Shown here: positions 41,069 through 49,047 of the stretch, in pieces
Position numbering within the stretch: the first letter of the stretch is position 1
How the letters are laid out: every line of letters begins with the position of its first letter
Notes under the pieces: generated by a model
Told to the model about the DNA's origin: nothing
Databases searched by the model: none
Seen by the model: only the letters and a program-made list of their open reading frames with translations
Position numbers and translations under genes: made by a program
Assembly (NCBI RefSeq): GCF_002941025.1
Contig: NZ_PTJS01000001.1
Span: 3,100,001-3,164,000, forward strand
Direction of reading: 5' to 3'
From: Streptomyces sp. QL37
Lineage (GTDB): Bacteria; Actinomycetota; Actinomycetes; Streptomycetales; Streptomycetaceae
Length of the DNA: 64,000 nucleotides

Positions 41069-42352
41069 TCACGCGAAGAGCCGTCGCCATGTCTCCGGCC
41101 CCGGATATCCGTCGGCCGCGCTCCCGCTCCAGCCCTGGGCGCGCTGGAAGGTCTGGACGTTGCGGCGGTCCGCCTCCGTCCAGCGCGGGCCGGGGCCGGT
41201 CACGTAGTGCGTGCCGTATCCCTTCTTCACCAGCCGGTCGCCGAGCCGTTCGACGTGACTGTTGGACTGCCCCGGCCGGAAGAAGCTCTTCCCCGGGTAC
41301 GCCGCGGCCCCGCCCGTGGTGCCTCCCGGCCCGGCGGCGGGGATCCGGTGGCCGGTGCCCTTGACCAGCAGGCTCCAGGTGCCCGGGCCGGGGACGCCGT
41401 CCGCTTCCCGGCCCTTCCACCCCTGAGCCAGCTGGAACGCCTGGGTCGCCCGCTTGTCCGCGTCGCTCCAGCGCGGCCCCGCGCCCTCCGCGTAGAAGCG
41501 CTTGCCGCCCTGCGCGATGAGCAGTTGCCCGAGCCGGGTCACGTACGCGTTGTCGGCACCGGGACCGAATTTCCCGGCCCCGGGGAACGCGGTGGCGGAG
41601 CCGCTGCCGCTCGCGCCGCTGACGATGCCCTTGTAGCGGTAGGCCACGTACTTCGAGGAGTTGCTCCAGTACGCCATCGGCGTCGTGGCCTTCCGCGCGT
41701 TCGGGCGGGTCTGCTCGTACGCGAGGTAATGACTGTGCGTGTGGTCGGTCCACCCGCCGAAGACCGTGACGTGCGACCCCACCGCGGGGTCGGCCAGGTT
41801 GTGGAAGAGGAGGATGTCGCCGGGCTCCAGGTCGGCCCGGGCGATCTTCGTCCCGAAGGTGGCGAGGCTGCCGGTCCACTCGTTGCTGCCGAGGTCCCAT
41901 GCCATCGACACGAAGCCGGAGCAGTCCTGCCGGTAGCCGTCCGACCAGTACGCCGCCATGTCGTACGGGACCTTCGCCGTCACCCACTTCTTGGCGCGGT
42001 TGATGATCTCGGTCCGGGTCGTCGTGCGGGGCGCCGTGTCCGGGACGGAGGGCGGCCCGGAGGATCCGCCGCTGTTCAGGGGCCCCACCGTGCCCTGGGG
42101 GGTGACCGGCTGGGGGTCGGTCACGGTTCCGCCGAGGGCGTCCCGTCCGGCTGTGGCGGCGGCCTGGCCCGCCCCGCAGGAGAGGACCACCCCCGCCGCG
42201 GTGACCAGCACCAGCGCACGCCGCGCGCCGTGCGCGGCCGGGTGGCCGCCGTGGCGTACGGGCAGCGCGGCGGCGGTACGGCGACGTTGCGCGCAGCCCG
42301 GACACCCGCAGTCGTCGGCGGGTTCGTACTCCTCGAAGACCGGCACAGTCAT
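41069..42352 (-). CDS. Cell-wall amidase-like protein with two peptidoglycan-binding-type repeats
   Basis: A 427-residue protein from ATG 42352 (GAGGAG upstream). The N-terminal CGCPGCAQRRR motif precedes a hydrophobic segment (ALVLVTAAGVVLSCGAG), so the first ~25 residues are cytoplasmic. An NlpC/P60-like domain has the catalytic Cys in RQDCSGFVSMAWDLG and His in GSHVTVFGGW, with GDILLFHN between. Two C-terminal repeats of about 70 residues (FGPGADNAYVTRLGQLL.. and FRPGQSNSHVERLGDRL..) each end PGPxTWxxL, typical of peptidoglycan-binding repeats in actinobacterial hydrolases. Probably cleaves or binds cell wall outside the membrane. Confidence 0.85.
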   Translation of the reverse strand: MTVPVFEEYEPADDCGCPGCAQRRRTAAALPVRHGGHPAAHGARRALVLVTAAGVVLSCGAGQAAATAGRDALGGTVTDPQPVTPQGTVGPLNSGGSSGPPSVPDTAPRTTTRTEIINRAKKWVTAKVPYDMAAYWSDGYRQDCSGFVSMAWDLGSNEWTGSLATFGTKIARADLEPGDILLFHNLADPAVGSHVTVFGGWTDHTHSHYLAYEQTRPNARKATTPMAYWSNSSKYVAYRYKGIVSGASGSGSATAFPGAGKFGPGADNAYVTRLGQLLIAQGGKRFYAEGAGPRWSDADKRATQAFQLAQGWKGREADGVPGPGTWSLLVKGTGHRIPAAGPGGTTGGAAAYPGKSFFRPGQSNSHVERLGDRLVKKGYGTHYVTGPGPRWTEADRRNVQTFQRAQGWSGSAADGYPGPETWRRLFA

Positions 42353-42521
42353 GCGACTCCTCTTCCCCTCGGCAGTCGTCCAGATCTTCCGTATCTCAAC
42401 TTTCCCGGCATATCCCATGTTGACGGATTAAAGGGACAAAACGACCATCCGACAGGCCGTACCGGAGAGGAATTGGTCAGGAGCACTCCAGGACATCGGG
42501 TAAAGTTCTTCAGGTCAGCAG

Positions 42522-42595
42522 GCGCCGTTAGCTCAGTTGGTTAGAGCAGCTGACTCTTAATCAGCGGGTCCGGGGTTCGAGTCCCTGACGGCGCA
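42522..42595 (+). tRNA. tRNA-Lys (CTT), copy 3
   Basis: 74-nt cloverleaf identical to the copies at 27074 and 38329 and preceded by the same GTCAGCAG. TAAAGT upstream is a candidate -10 box. Confidence 0.98.
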
Positions 42596-42601
42596 CGCAA
42601 C

Positions 42602-42638
42602 AGCGAGGCCCCCTCACCGAGTGTGAGGGGGCCTCGCT
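42602..42638 (+). terminator. Terminator after tRNA-Lys copy 3
   Basis: 16-bp stem (42602-42617 with 42623-42638), loop CGAGT. Confidence 0.9.
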
Positions 42639-42898
42639 CATGTCCGCCGCACGGCGGGCCGGGAGGACGACGAGCGGTCTCCTCCGGAGCGCCCCTGGAG
42701 CTCCCGCCCGGATCCGGACATCCTGCCGAAAACACTCCGCGTGCGGGGCGCCGTCCGCCTACAGTGTCGTGTCGGTACGAACGACCCGACCTCCCGCGTC
42801 GCGCCCGGGCCACTCCCGCGGTCCGGGCGCCGCGGTAGAGGACCGGCCCGGCCGGCGGCTCCGAGGGGGAGCGGGCGCCGACCGGGCCAGGTCGCCTT
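42639..42898. other. Intergenic region with no gene seen
   Basis: 260 nt between the tRNA terminator and the converging sortase gene. GC-rich with several weak inverted repeats; no product-like reading frame. Confidence 0.5.
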
Positions 42899-43585
42899 TC
42901 AGGCGCGGCTCTTCGAGCCGTCCTTCTCCTCGCTCTTCTCCGCCGTCAGGTACGCGGAGACGACGACGTTGGCCGTGTACGCGTGTGACTCGTGGTCGTA
43001 CGTACCGCCGCAGGTGATCAGCCGGAGCTCCGCCCGCCCGTCCTCCCGCGGCCCGTACGCCTTCTGCGCGTCGAAGCGTTCGCGGGTGAAGACCTGGACG
43101 TCGTCGATGGTGAATTCGGCGATCTTCCCGTCGGACCTGCTCACCCGGACCTTCTCGCCCGGTCTCGCGGTGCTGAGACCGTAGAAGACGGCCGGCTTCG
43201 TCTCGGTGTCGACATGGCCGACGAAGAGCGCGGCGCCCTCCGTGCCGGGCTCGGTGCCCTCGGCGTACCAGCCGACAGCACCCGGCGTCTCGAACGGCGG
43301 CGGCTCGATGGCCCCTTCGTCGTCCAGTTCTCGGCTCACGAGGTCCGCGTCGATCCCGATGGAGGGGATCTCGACCCGCTGCGGCGTGGCACCGTCCAGC
43401 GGATCGTGCGCCGGGGGCAGCGGTACGCCCAGGGGACGGCCGACCGCCGCGACGTCACCGGTCGTCGGTGCGGAGTTCCCCGCGGTGGCCGCACGGCCCC
43501 ACAGCCAGAGTCCCAGCAGGAGGACGGCCCACGCGACACCGGTCAGCAGCCGTCCGGTCCCGGCGGGACGGTCCGGGGCCGGCAT
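42899..43585 (-). CDS. Class F sortase
   Basis: A 228-residue sortase anchored by an N-terminal membrane helix (LLTGVAWAVLLLGLWLWGRAA). Catalytic domain: PQRVEIPSIGIDADLV, catalytic His in ALFVGHVDTETKPAVFYGLSTARPGEKVRV, catalytic Cys in ELRLITCGGTYDHESHAY, Arg nearby. Class F is the actinobacterial group whose substrates and roles are poorly defined. ATG 43585 lies one base beyond the stop of the upstream secreted-protein gene, so the two are a pair; an earlier in-frame start at 43651 would overlap that gene. Confidence 0.9.
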   Translation of the reverse strand: MPAPDRPAGTGRLLTGVAWAVLLLGLWLWGRAATAGNSAPTTGDVAAVGRPLGVPLPPAHDPLDGATPQRVEIPSIGIDADLVSRELDDEGAIEPPPFETPGAVGWYAEGTEPGTEGAALFVGHVDTETKPAVFYGLSTARPGEKVRVSRSDGKIAEFTIDDVQVFTRERFDAQKAYGPREDGRAELRLITCGGTYDHESHAYTANVVVSAYLTAEKSEEKDGSKSRA

Positions 43586-43586
43586 G

Positions 43587-44147
43587 TCAGTGCCGCGCCG
43601 GGCGGCGGCGTCGCGCGCTGCGGAACGCGACGGCGACGGCCGCGACGGCACCCAGTCCGAGACCGATCACCGCGTGCCGGGTGCCGGGGCCCTCGTCGGC
43701 GGCGTCCTCGGCGAGCACCGCGGTGCCTCCGCCGCCGGCCCTCACGGGGGCGACGGGCGAGGGGCGGCCGTGATGGACGACGGTGACCGTGCCGGTGGCC
43801 TTGCCGTGGCCGTCCTTGCAGGTCACCCAGACCTCGTAGTCGTCGGGTGCGGCGTCGGAGCGGATCCGGGCCTCGGCGACGAGCTCCTTGCCGTCACCGC
43901 GCTCGAAGCGCGCTTCGGAGGCGAAGGCCTCGGAGTTGCCCCGGGCCGACCTGCCCTTGCCGCAGGCGTCGGTCCGGAGCTCCACCTCCCCGCCGGGCGA
44001 GACACGGGACGGGCTGACCGAGACCGTCCCGGAACGCTTCTCGTCCCGGGAGTCCTCGGACTTGGATTGGGCGAGCGCGGCGGACGCGGGAAGGGCTATC
44101 GTCCCGGCCACGATCGCGGCACAGAACGTGAGGGGCAGTGAACGCAT
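43587..44147 (-). CDS. Secreted, membrane-anchored partner of the class F sortase
   Basis: A 186-residue protein: signal peptide (LPLTFCAAIVAGTIALPASAALA), an extracellular beta-rich domain with two Cys (TVSVSPSRVSPGGEVELRTDACGKG.. DDYEVWVTCKDGHGKATGTVTV), then a C-terminal membrane helix (AVIGLGLGAVAAVAVAFRSA) and Arg-rich tail. There is no LPxTG-type motif before the helix, so whether the sortase acts on it is open. AGGAGGT precedes the ATG. Directly upstream of the sortase gene in the same operon. Confidence 0.82.
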   Translation of the reverse strand: MRSLPLTFCAAIVAGTIALPASAALAQSKSEDSRDEKRSGTVSVSPSRVSPGGEVELRTDACGKGRSARGNSEAFASEARFERGDGKELVAEARIRSDAAPDDYEVWVTCKDGHGKATGTVTVVHHGRPSPVAPVRAGGGGTAVLAEDAADEGPGTRHAVIGLGLGAVAAVAVAFRSARRRRPARH

Positions 44148-44213
44148 CGTAAACCTCCTGAGTGAAGGTTCACGCTCCGGGCGGCACCCCGCATCCGCTG
44201 TAGCCCGGTCGGG

Positions 44214-45008
44214 TTACGGCACGGGCAGGCCGACCAGGTCGACGAGGTCCGCGATCGAGTCGACGACCGTGGACGGCCGGAAGGGGTACCGGTCCATGTC
44301 GTCCTCCGTGGTCAGGCCGGTGAGGACCAGGAAGGTCTGCATCCCCGCCTCCAGACCGGCCAGCACGTCGGTGTCCATCCGGTCGCCGATCATGGCGGAG
44401 GTCTCGGAGTGGGCGCCGATGGCGTTGAGCCCGGTCCGCATCATCAGCGGGTTGGGCTTGCCCGCGAAGTACGGCGCCTTCCCGGTGGCCTTGGTGATCA
44501 GCGCGGCGACCGAGCCGGTCGCGGGCAGCGGGCCCTCGGCGGACGGGCCGGTCTCGTCCGGGTTGGTGCAGATGAAGCGGGCGCCGCCGTTGATGAGCCG
44601 GATCGCCTTGGTGAGGGCTTCGAAGGAGTACGTCCGGGTCTCGCCCAGTACGACGTAATCGGGCTCGTGGTCGGTGAGGACGTAGCCGATGTCGTGCAGC
44701 GCGGTGGTGAGTCCGGCCTCGCCGATGACGTAGGCCGTGCCGCGCGGCCGCTGGTCGTCCAGGAACTGGGCGGTGGCCAGGGCCGAGGTCCAGATGTTCT
44801 CCACGGGCACGTCCAGGCCCATGCGCTTGAGGCGCGCGTGCAGGTCACGGGCGGTGTAGATGGAGTTGTTGGTGAGGACCAGGAACGGCAGCCCCGAATC
44901 CCGCAGCCGCTTGATGAAGGCGTCGGCCCCGGGGATCGGTGTGCCCTCGTGGATGAGGACACCGTCCATGTCGGTCAGCCAGGACTCGATCGGCTTGCGC
45001 TCTGCCAT
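44214..45008 (-). CDS. HAD-superfamily IIA (NagD-like) hydrolase
   Basis: A 264-residue HAD phosphatase: motif I DMDGVL (nucleophile Asp14, Asp16), motif II LVLTNNS, motif III Lys in AGKPNPLMMRTGLNAIG, motif IV MIGDRMDTDVLAGLEAG. The C2-type cap (VIGEAGLTTALHDIGYVLTDHEPDYVVLG) places it with NagD-like sugar/nucleotide phosphatases. AGGAG lies 8 nt before ATG 45008. Substrate unknown. Confidence 0.93.
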   Translation of the reverse strand: MAERKPIESWLTDMDGVLIHEGTPIPGADAFIKRLRDSGLPFLVLTNNSIYTARDLHARLKRMGLDVPVENIWTSALATAQFLDDQRPRGTAYVIGEAGLTTALHDIGYVLTDHEPDYVVLGETRTYSFEALTKAIRLINGGARFICTNPDETGPSAEGPLPATGSVAALITKATGKAPYFAGKPNPLMMRTGLNAIGAHSETSAMIGDRMDTDVLAGLEAGMQTFLVLTGLTTEDDMDRYPFRPSTVVDSIADLVDLVGLPVP

Positions 45009-45189
45009 GTGACGGGCTCCTGCCGTACGCACTGTGCACTCGGGGTGCTGGACGCCGGCGGCACCGCGTTGTGCAGCGCCGACGCCCTGATCCTAGGCCG
45101 CACGCTCCGCCGGGCGGAACCGACCGGACGCGGGCAGCCGGTCTCGCCAGGCATCCGCCCTCTACGCACCTCGCCTCGGGAGCCCCAGG

Positions 45190-46059
45190 TCAGTCCCGTA
45201 CGCGGCGGATCCTGCGTGCGCCCGCCAGGGCGGCCACACCGCCGGCGAGCAGCACACCGGCGGCGATTCCGGCGGCGGCTGCCTGGTCCTGCTGCCCGGT
45301 GCGGGCCAGTTCGGGGGTCTCCGTGTCGCTCTCCTCGCCGGCGTCCTTCCCGGGGCCGGTGGGCTCCAGGTCGCTACCGCCGTCGAGGTCCCCCTCGACG
45401 ATGTCGAACGTGTAGTCCTCGGAGTCCCCCACCCAGTCACCGTCGTCGCCGCGCTGCTCGCCCGCCGCCAGCCGCTGCACTACGGCCGCGTTGGCCGTGA
45501 CCCGTCCGGGCTCGGTGTCCGAGGTGAAGGCCATCCGGACCTGGACGGTGACGGTGCCCCCCGCGGGCACGGTGAAGCCGGGGAAGTCGTCGTCCTCGCC
45601 GCCGCCGAAGACCCCGATCTGCTCGTGCCGTTCGGTGGTCTCCCAGGAGACGCGGTGCCGCGTCTCCGGTGCGGACTCCTCGGAGAACTCCAGCTGGATC
45701 CGGGCGGGGGTGAGCGTGCGGTCCTCGTCGGTGAGCACCAGCACGGGATGGATGGCCCGGCACGGCTCGGCCGTGGTGTTGGTGAGGTCGAGGTACCAGA
45801 TGCCGTAGCCGCCGCCGGAGGCGTAGGTGTCCGGGCCGCCGTGGATCCGGGTCTCGATCGGGAAGTGATCGGCGTCCGGCTCACCGCAGACGGGCTTCCG
45901 GTCGTCGGCGACGACGGAGGTGGGGGCCGCCGGTGCGGCGTCTGCCTGGGTGCCGCCGAGGAGCACGGCGGGTACGGCGAATCCGGCCGCCAGCCCGAAC
46001 GTCCCGAGGGTGGAGAAGACACGGCCGTCGCGCGGCCGGGCGGGGGGTCTGGGGGGCAT
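45190..46059 (-). CDS. LAxTG-anchored surface protein
   Basis: A 289-residue secreted protein. Signal peptide (FSTLGTFGLAAGFAVPAVLLGGTQADA), beta-sandwich-like extracellular region (YGIWYLDLTNTTAEPCRAIHPVLVLTDEDRTLTPARIQLEFSEES.. GFTVPAGGTVTVQVRMAFTSDTEPG), an acidic spacer, then LARTG at the C-terminal sorting position followed by a membrane helix (AAAAGIAAGVLLAGGVAALAG) and RRIRRVRD. LAxTG is the class E sortase signal in Streptomyces; no class E sortase is in this window, although a class F sortase is nearby. Function of the displayed domain unknown. Confidence 0.85.
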   Translation of the reverse strand: MPPRPPARPRDGRVFSTLGTFGLAAGFAVPAVLLGGTQADAAPAAPTSVVADDRKPVCGEPDADHFPIETRIHGGPDTYASGGGYGIWYLDLTNTTAEPCRAIHPVLVLTDEDRTLTPARIQLEFSEESAPETRHRVSWETTERHEQIGVFGGGEDDDFPGFTVPAGGTVTVQVRMAFTSDTEPGRVTANAAVVQRLAAGEQRGDDGDWVGDSEDYTFDIVEGDLDGGSDLEPTGPGKDAGEESDTETPELARTGQQDQAAAAGIAAGVLLAGGVAALAGARRIRRVRD

Positions 46060-46195
46060 GGGAGAACACCCTTCGCTGCTCGCGAACGACCGGCGCGGGG
46101 AGGCCGGCTGCCGGGGACGACGCTGCCACGCGCGCGCGTGGGCGGCCACCGCCGTACGGGCCGCACCGCCCGTACGGGCGCCGGAAACCGCCCGA

Positions 46196-47332
46196 TCAGC
46201 CCTGCCCCGGCCTCTCCTCGGCCTCACCCGCCCGGCCGAAGAGCGGGGCGAGGACCAGTTGGGCCGCCCCCTCGGCGACGGGGCGGTCCCCGCCGCCGGC
46301 CACGGTGACGGGGACGGTGGCGGGGACGCCCTCGCGCCGGGCACGCTCGTCGATGACGGCGCGGACCCCGCTCAGGTAGGCGTCCTCGTCGGCGGCGACG
46401 GTACGGCCGCCGAGGACGACCCGGTCGATGTCGAGCAGCCCGACGAGGTTGGCGGCGCCCGCCCCGAGGACCCTGGCGGCCTCCGCGATGTCGCCGCGGG
46501 CGGCGGCGGCCAGGCAGAGCGCCTCGATGCAGCCGCGTCCGCCGCAGTCGCACGGGGGGCCGTCCAGCTGGAGGGTCTGGTGGCCGAACTCCCCGGCGCC
46601 CGTACGGGCTCCTCGGTGCAGGGCACCGCCGAGGACGAGACCGGCACCGAGGCCGGTGCCCAGGTGGAGGTAGGCGAAGTCGGCGTCGGCGCGTTCGCGC
46701 AGGGCGAGGCCGAGGGCGGCGGCGTTGGTGTCCTTGTCGACGACGACGGGGAGCCCGGTGTGTCCGGCGAGGGCGTCGCGCAGCGGGTAGCCGTCCCACT
46801 GGGGGAAGCCGGTGACCCGGTGCAGCACTCCGTCCCGGTGGTCCAGGGGGCCCGGCAGGGCGGCGCCCACGCCGAAGACCTGCCGGTACTCGGTCCCGGG
46901 GGCCGCTGCCCGTACCGTCTGCACCGCGTGGGCGGCCGTCGCGAGGACCTCGGCGGCCGGGGCACCGAGGTCGAGCGGGAAGCCGCGGGTGGCGACCGTG
47001 GTGCCGGCGAGGTCGGCCAGGACGGCGGTGAGTTCGTCGCGGTCCAGGTGGAGCCCGACGGCGTATCCGGCGTCCGGGACCAGGCGCAGGACGGTGCGGG
47101 GTTTGCCGCCCGTGGAGGCGAGCCGGCCGGCTTCGGCGGCGAGGCCCTCCGCGCGGAGTCTGGCGGTGATCTTGCTGACGGCCTGCGGGGTGAGCCCGGT
47201 GCGCTCGGCGAGCTCCAGCCGGCTGATGCCCTGCTCACCGGCGACGCGCAGCAGGTCGAGGACGAGCGACGCGTTGTGGTGGCGCAGCGCCGGGAGGTTC
47301 GCCCCGCCGCTCCTGCTGTTGCTCCTGTTCAC
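46196..47332 (-). CDS. ROK-family transcriptional repressor
   Basis: A 378-residue ROK protein. N-terminal winged HTH (NASLVLDLLRVAGEQGISRLELAERTGLTPQAVSKITARLRAEGL). ROK kinase-like domain: AVGLHLDRDELTAVLADLAG, VVVDKDTNAAALG, the signature FAYLHLGTGLGAGLVLGGALHRGARTGAGEFGH, and zinc-binding CDCGGRGCIEALC. Probably senses a sugar. GTG 47332 start. Divergent from the Gfo/Idh gene; a palindrome in the 56-nt gap is the likely operator. Confidence 0.92.
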   Translation of the reverse strand: MNRSNSRSGGANLPALRHHNASLVLDLLRVAGEQGISRLELAERTGLTPQAVSKITARLRAEGLAAEAGRLASTGGKPRTVLRLVPDAGYAVGLHLDRDELTAVLADLAGTTVATRGFPLDLGAPAAEVLATAAHAVQTVRAAAPGTEYRQVFGVGAALPGPLDHRDGVLHRVTGFPQWDGYPLRDALAGHTGLPVVVDKDTNAAALGLALRERADADFAYLHLGTGLGAGLVLGGALHRGARTGAGEFGHQTLQLDGPPCDCGGRGCIEALCLAAAARGDIAEAARVLGAGAANLVGLLDIDRVVLGGRTVAADEDAYLSGVRAVIDERARREGVPATVPVTVAGGGDRPVAEGAAQLVLAPLFGRAGEAEERPGQG

Positions 47333-47357
47333 CGCACCATTGTCTCCATCGCTTGCA

Positions 47358-47380
47358 CTTTGGCAACAGCGTTGCTTAAG
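47358..47380. promoter_or_regulatory. Palindromic operator in the ROK / Gfo-Idh divergent gap
   Basis: Inverted repeat GCAAC-AGC-GTTGC (47363-47375), extended by outer arms CTT/AAG (47358-47380). It lies 8 nt before the oxidoreductase start and 25 nt from the ROK start, ideal for controlling both. Confidence 0.75.
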
Positions 47381-47388
47381 TGGATCGC

Positions 47389-48495
47389 ATGACTGCCAAC
47401 GCTCCTCTCCGCGTCGGGCTCGTCGGCTACGGCCTGGCGGGTTCCGTCTTCCACGCCCCGCTGGTCGCCGCGACCGAGGGCCTCGTCCTCGACACGGTCG
47501 TCACGTCGAACGAGGAGCGGCAGGCGCAGGCCCGCGCCGAGTTCCCCGGCGTGCGGTTCGCGGCCTCGCCCGACGAGCTGTGGCCGCGCGCGGACGAGCT
47601 GGACCTGATCGTGATCGCCTCGCCGAACAAGACGCACGTGCCGCTCGCGCGGGCGGCGCTGGAGGCGGGGCTTCCGGTGGTCGTGGACAAGCCGCTCGCC
47701 GGCACGGCCGCCGAGGCCCGTGAGCTGGCCGCGCTGGCCGCGGAGCGTGGGCTGCTGCTCTCGGTCTTCCAGAACCGCCGCTGGGACAACGACTTCCTCA
47801 CCCTGACCGGCCTGATCGCCGAGGGCGAGCTCGGTGAGGTGCAGCGCTTCGAGTCCCGCTTCGAGCGGTGGCGCCCGCAGCTGAAGGGCGGCTGGCGCGA
47901 GTCGGGCGACCCCGAGGAGATCGGCGGGCTGCTGTACGACCTGGGCAGCCACGTCGTCGACCAGGCCCTCACGCTGTTCGGGCCCGCGGTGCAGGTGTAC
48001 GCGGAGTCCGACGTACGCCGCCCGGGTGCGGCGGCCGACGACGACACCTTTATCGCGGTCACGCACGTCGGCGGGGTGCGCTCGCATCTCTACATGAGTG
48101 CCACCACGGCCCAGCTCGGCCCGCGTTTCCGGGTGCTCGGGTCGAAGGCGGGCTATGTGAAGTACGGCCTGGACCCGCAGGAGGCCGCGCTGCGTGAGGG
48201 CGCGCGTCCGACGGCCGGTGCGCCGTGGGGCGAGGAGCCGGAGGAGCTCTGGGGCCGGGTCGGTTCCGGTGAGTCCCCGCTGACCGGCGGCGGCGACCCG
48301 GTCCGCACGGTGCCGGGCGACTACCCCGCGTACTACGCCGCCGTGGCGTCGGCCCTGCGCGGCACGGGTGAGAACCCGGTGACGGCTCTGCAGGCCGCCG
48401 CGGCACTGGATGTCCTGGAGGCGGCGCGGCGCTCGGCCCGTGAGGGCGTGTCCGTGACGCTTCTGCCCCACCACGACGAGGAGCAGCACGCATGA
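47389..48495 (+). CDS. Gfo/Idh/MocA-family oxidoreductase
   Basis: A 368-residue NAD(P)-dependent oxidoreductase: Rossmann fold RVGLVGYGLAGSVFHAPLVAATEGL, then IASPNKTHVPLARAALEAGLPVVVDKPLAGTAAEARELA (the E/D-K-P motif), and the C-terminal domain GGLLYDLGSHVVDQALTLFG. Acts on sugars, inositols or biliverdin-like substrates in the family; here most likely a sugar, given the ROK repressor next door. ATG 47389; a GTG at 47380 lies within the operator. Overlaps the next gene by 4 nt. Confidence 0.92.
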   Translation: MTANAPLRVGLVGYGLAGSVFHAPLVAATEGLVLDTVVTSNEERQAQARAEFPGVRFAASPDELWPRADELDLIVIASPNKTHVPLARAALEAGLPVVVDKPLAGTAAEARELAALAAERGLLLSVFQNRRWDNDFLTLTGLIAEGELGEVQRFESRFERWRPQLKGGWRESGDPEEIGGLLYDLGSHVVDQALTLFGPAVQVYAESDVRRPGAAADDDTFIAVTHVGGVRSHLYMSATTAQLGPRFRVLGSKAGYVKYGLDPQEAALREGARPTAGAPWGEEPEELWGRVGSGESPLTGGGDPVRTVPGDYPAYYAAVASALRGTGENPVTALQAAAALDVLEAARRSAREGVSVTLLPHHDEEQHA

Positions 48496-48971
48496 GCCCC
48501 AGCGCTCCGACCATTTCCGAGCTGATCGCGCAGGAGCGGCGTCTGACGCTGCCGCGCTTCGGCTACGACGACGCTTACGCACTGGGCGGCCTGCTGGTCG
48601 CGCTGGCCCGTGAGCGGCACGCCCCGGTCGCGATCGACATCCGGCGGGGCGGCCAGCAGCTGTTCCACGCCGCGCTGCCGGGTTCGAGTGCGGACAACGA
48701 CGCCTGGATCGAGCGCAAGCGGAAGGTGGTGGAGCGGTACGGGGAGAGCTCCTACCTGGTCGGGACGCGGTTCCGGGCGAAGGGCACCACGTTCGAGGAG
48801 TCCTCGCGGCTGGACCCGGACACGTACGCCGCGCACGGCGGGTCGTTCCCGATCGCGGTGGAGGGTGCCGGTGTGATCGGGACGGTCACGGTGTCGGGGC
48901 TGCCGCAGGCCGAGGACCACGCGCTGGTCGTGGAGGCCCTGGAGCAGTTCACCACGCGCCCCCAGAGCTGA
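48492..48971 (+). CDS. GlcG/HbpS-like (UPF0303) family protein
   Basis: A 159-residue protein of the DUF336/HbpS-like fold: LIAQERRLTLPRFGYDDAYALGGLLVALARERHAPVAIDIRRGGQQLFHAALPGSSADNDAWIERKRKVVERYGESSYLVG, then GGSFPIAVEGAGVIGTVTVSGLPQAEDHALVVEALEQF. Members of this family are annotated as heme-binding or heme-degrading, but the UPF0303 group is not characterised. The 4-nt overlap with the oxidoreductase gene shows they are one operon. Confidence 0.88.
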   Translation: MSPSAPTISELIAQERRLTLPRFGYDDAYALGGLLVALARERHAPVAIDIRRGGQQLFHAALPGSSADNDAWIERKRKVVERYGESSYLVGTRFRAKGTTFEESSRLDPDTYAAHGGSFPIAVEGAGVIGTVTVSGLPQAEDHALVVEALEQFTTRPQS

Positions 48972-48975
48972 GAGC

Positions 48976-49023
48976 GGTGCGGGGCGGGGCCGCCGGGTGA
49001 TCCCGGCGGCCCCGCCCCGCACC
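48976..49023. terminator. Strong bidirectional terminator between convergent genes
   Basis: 22-bp perfect GC-rich stem (48976-48997 with 49002-49023) with a 4-nt TGAT loop, four nt after the UPF0303 stop. Confidence 0.88.
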
Positions 49024-49047
49024 CGTTTCCAGGCCTCGCGAGAGGCC

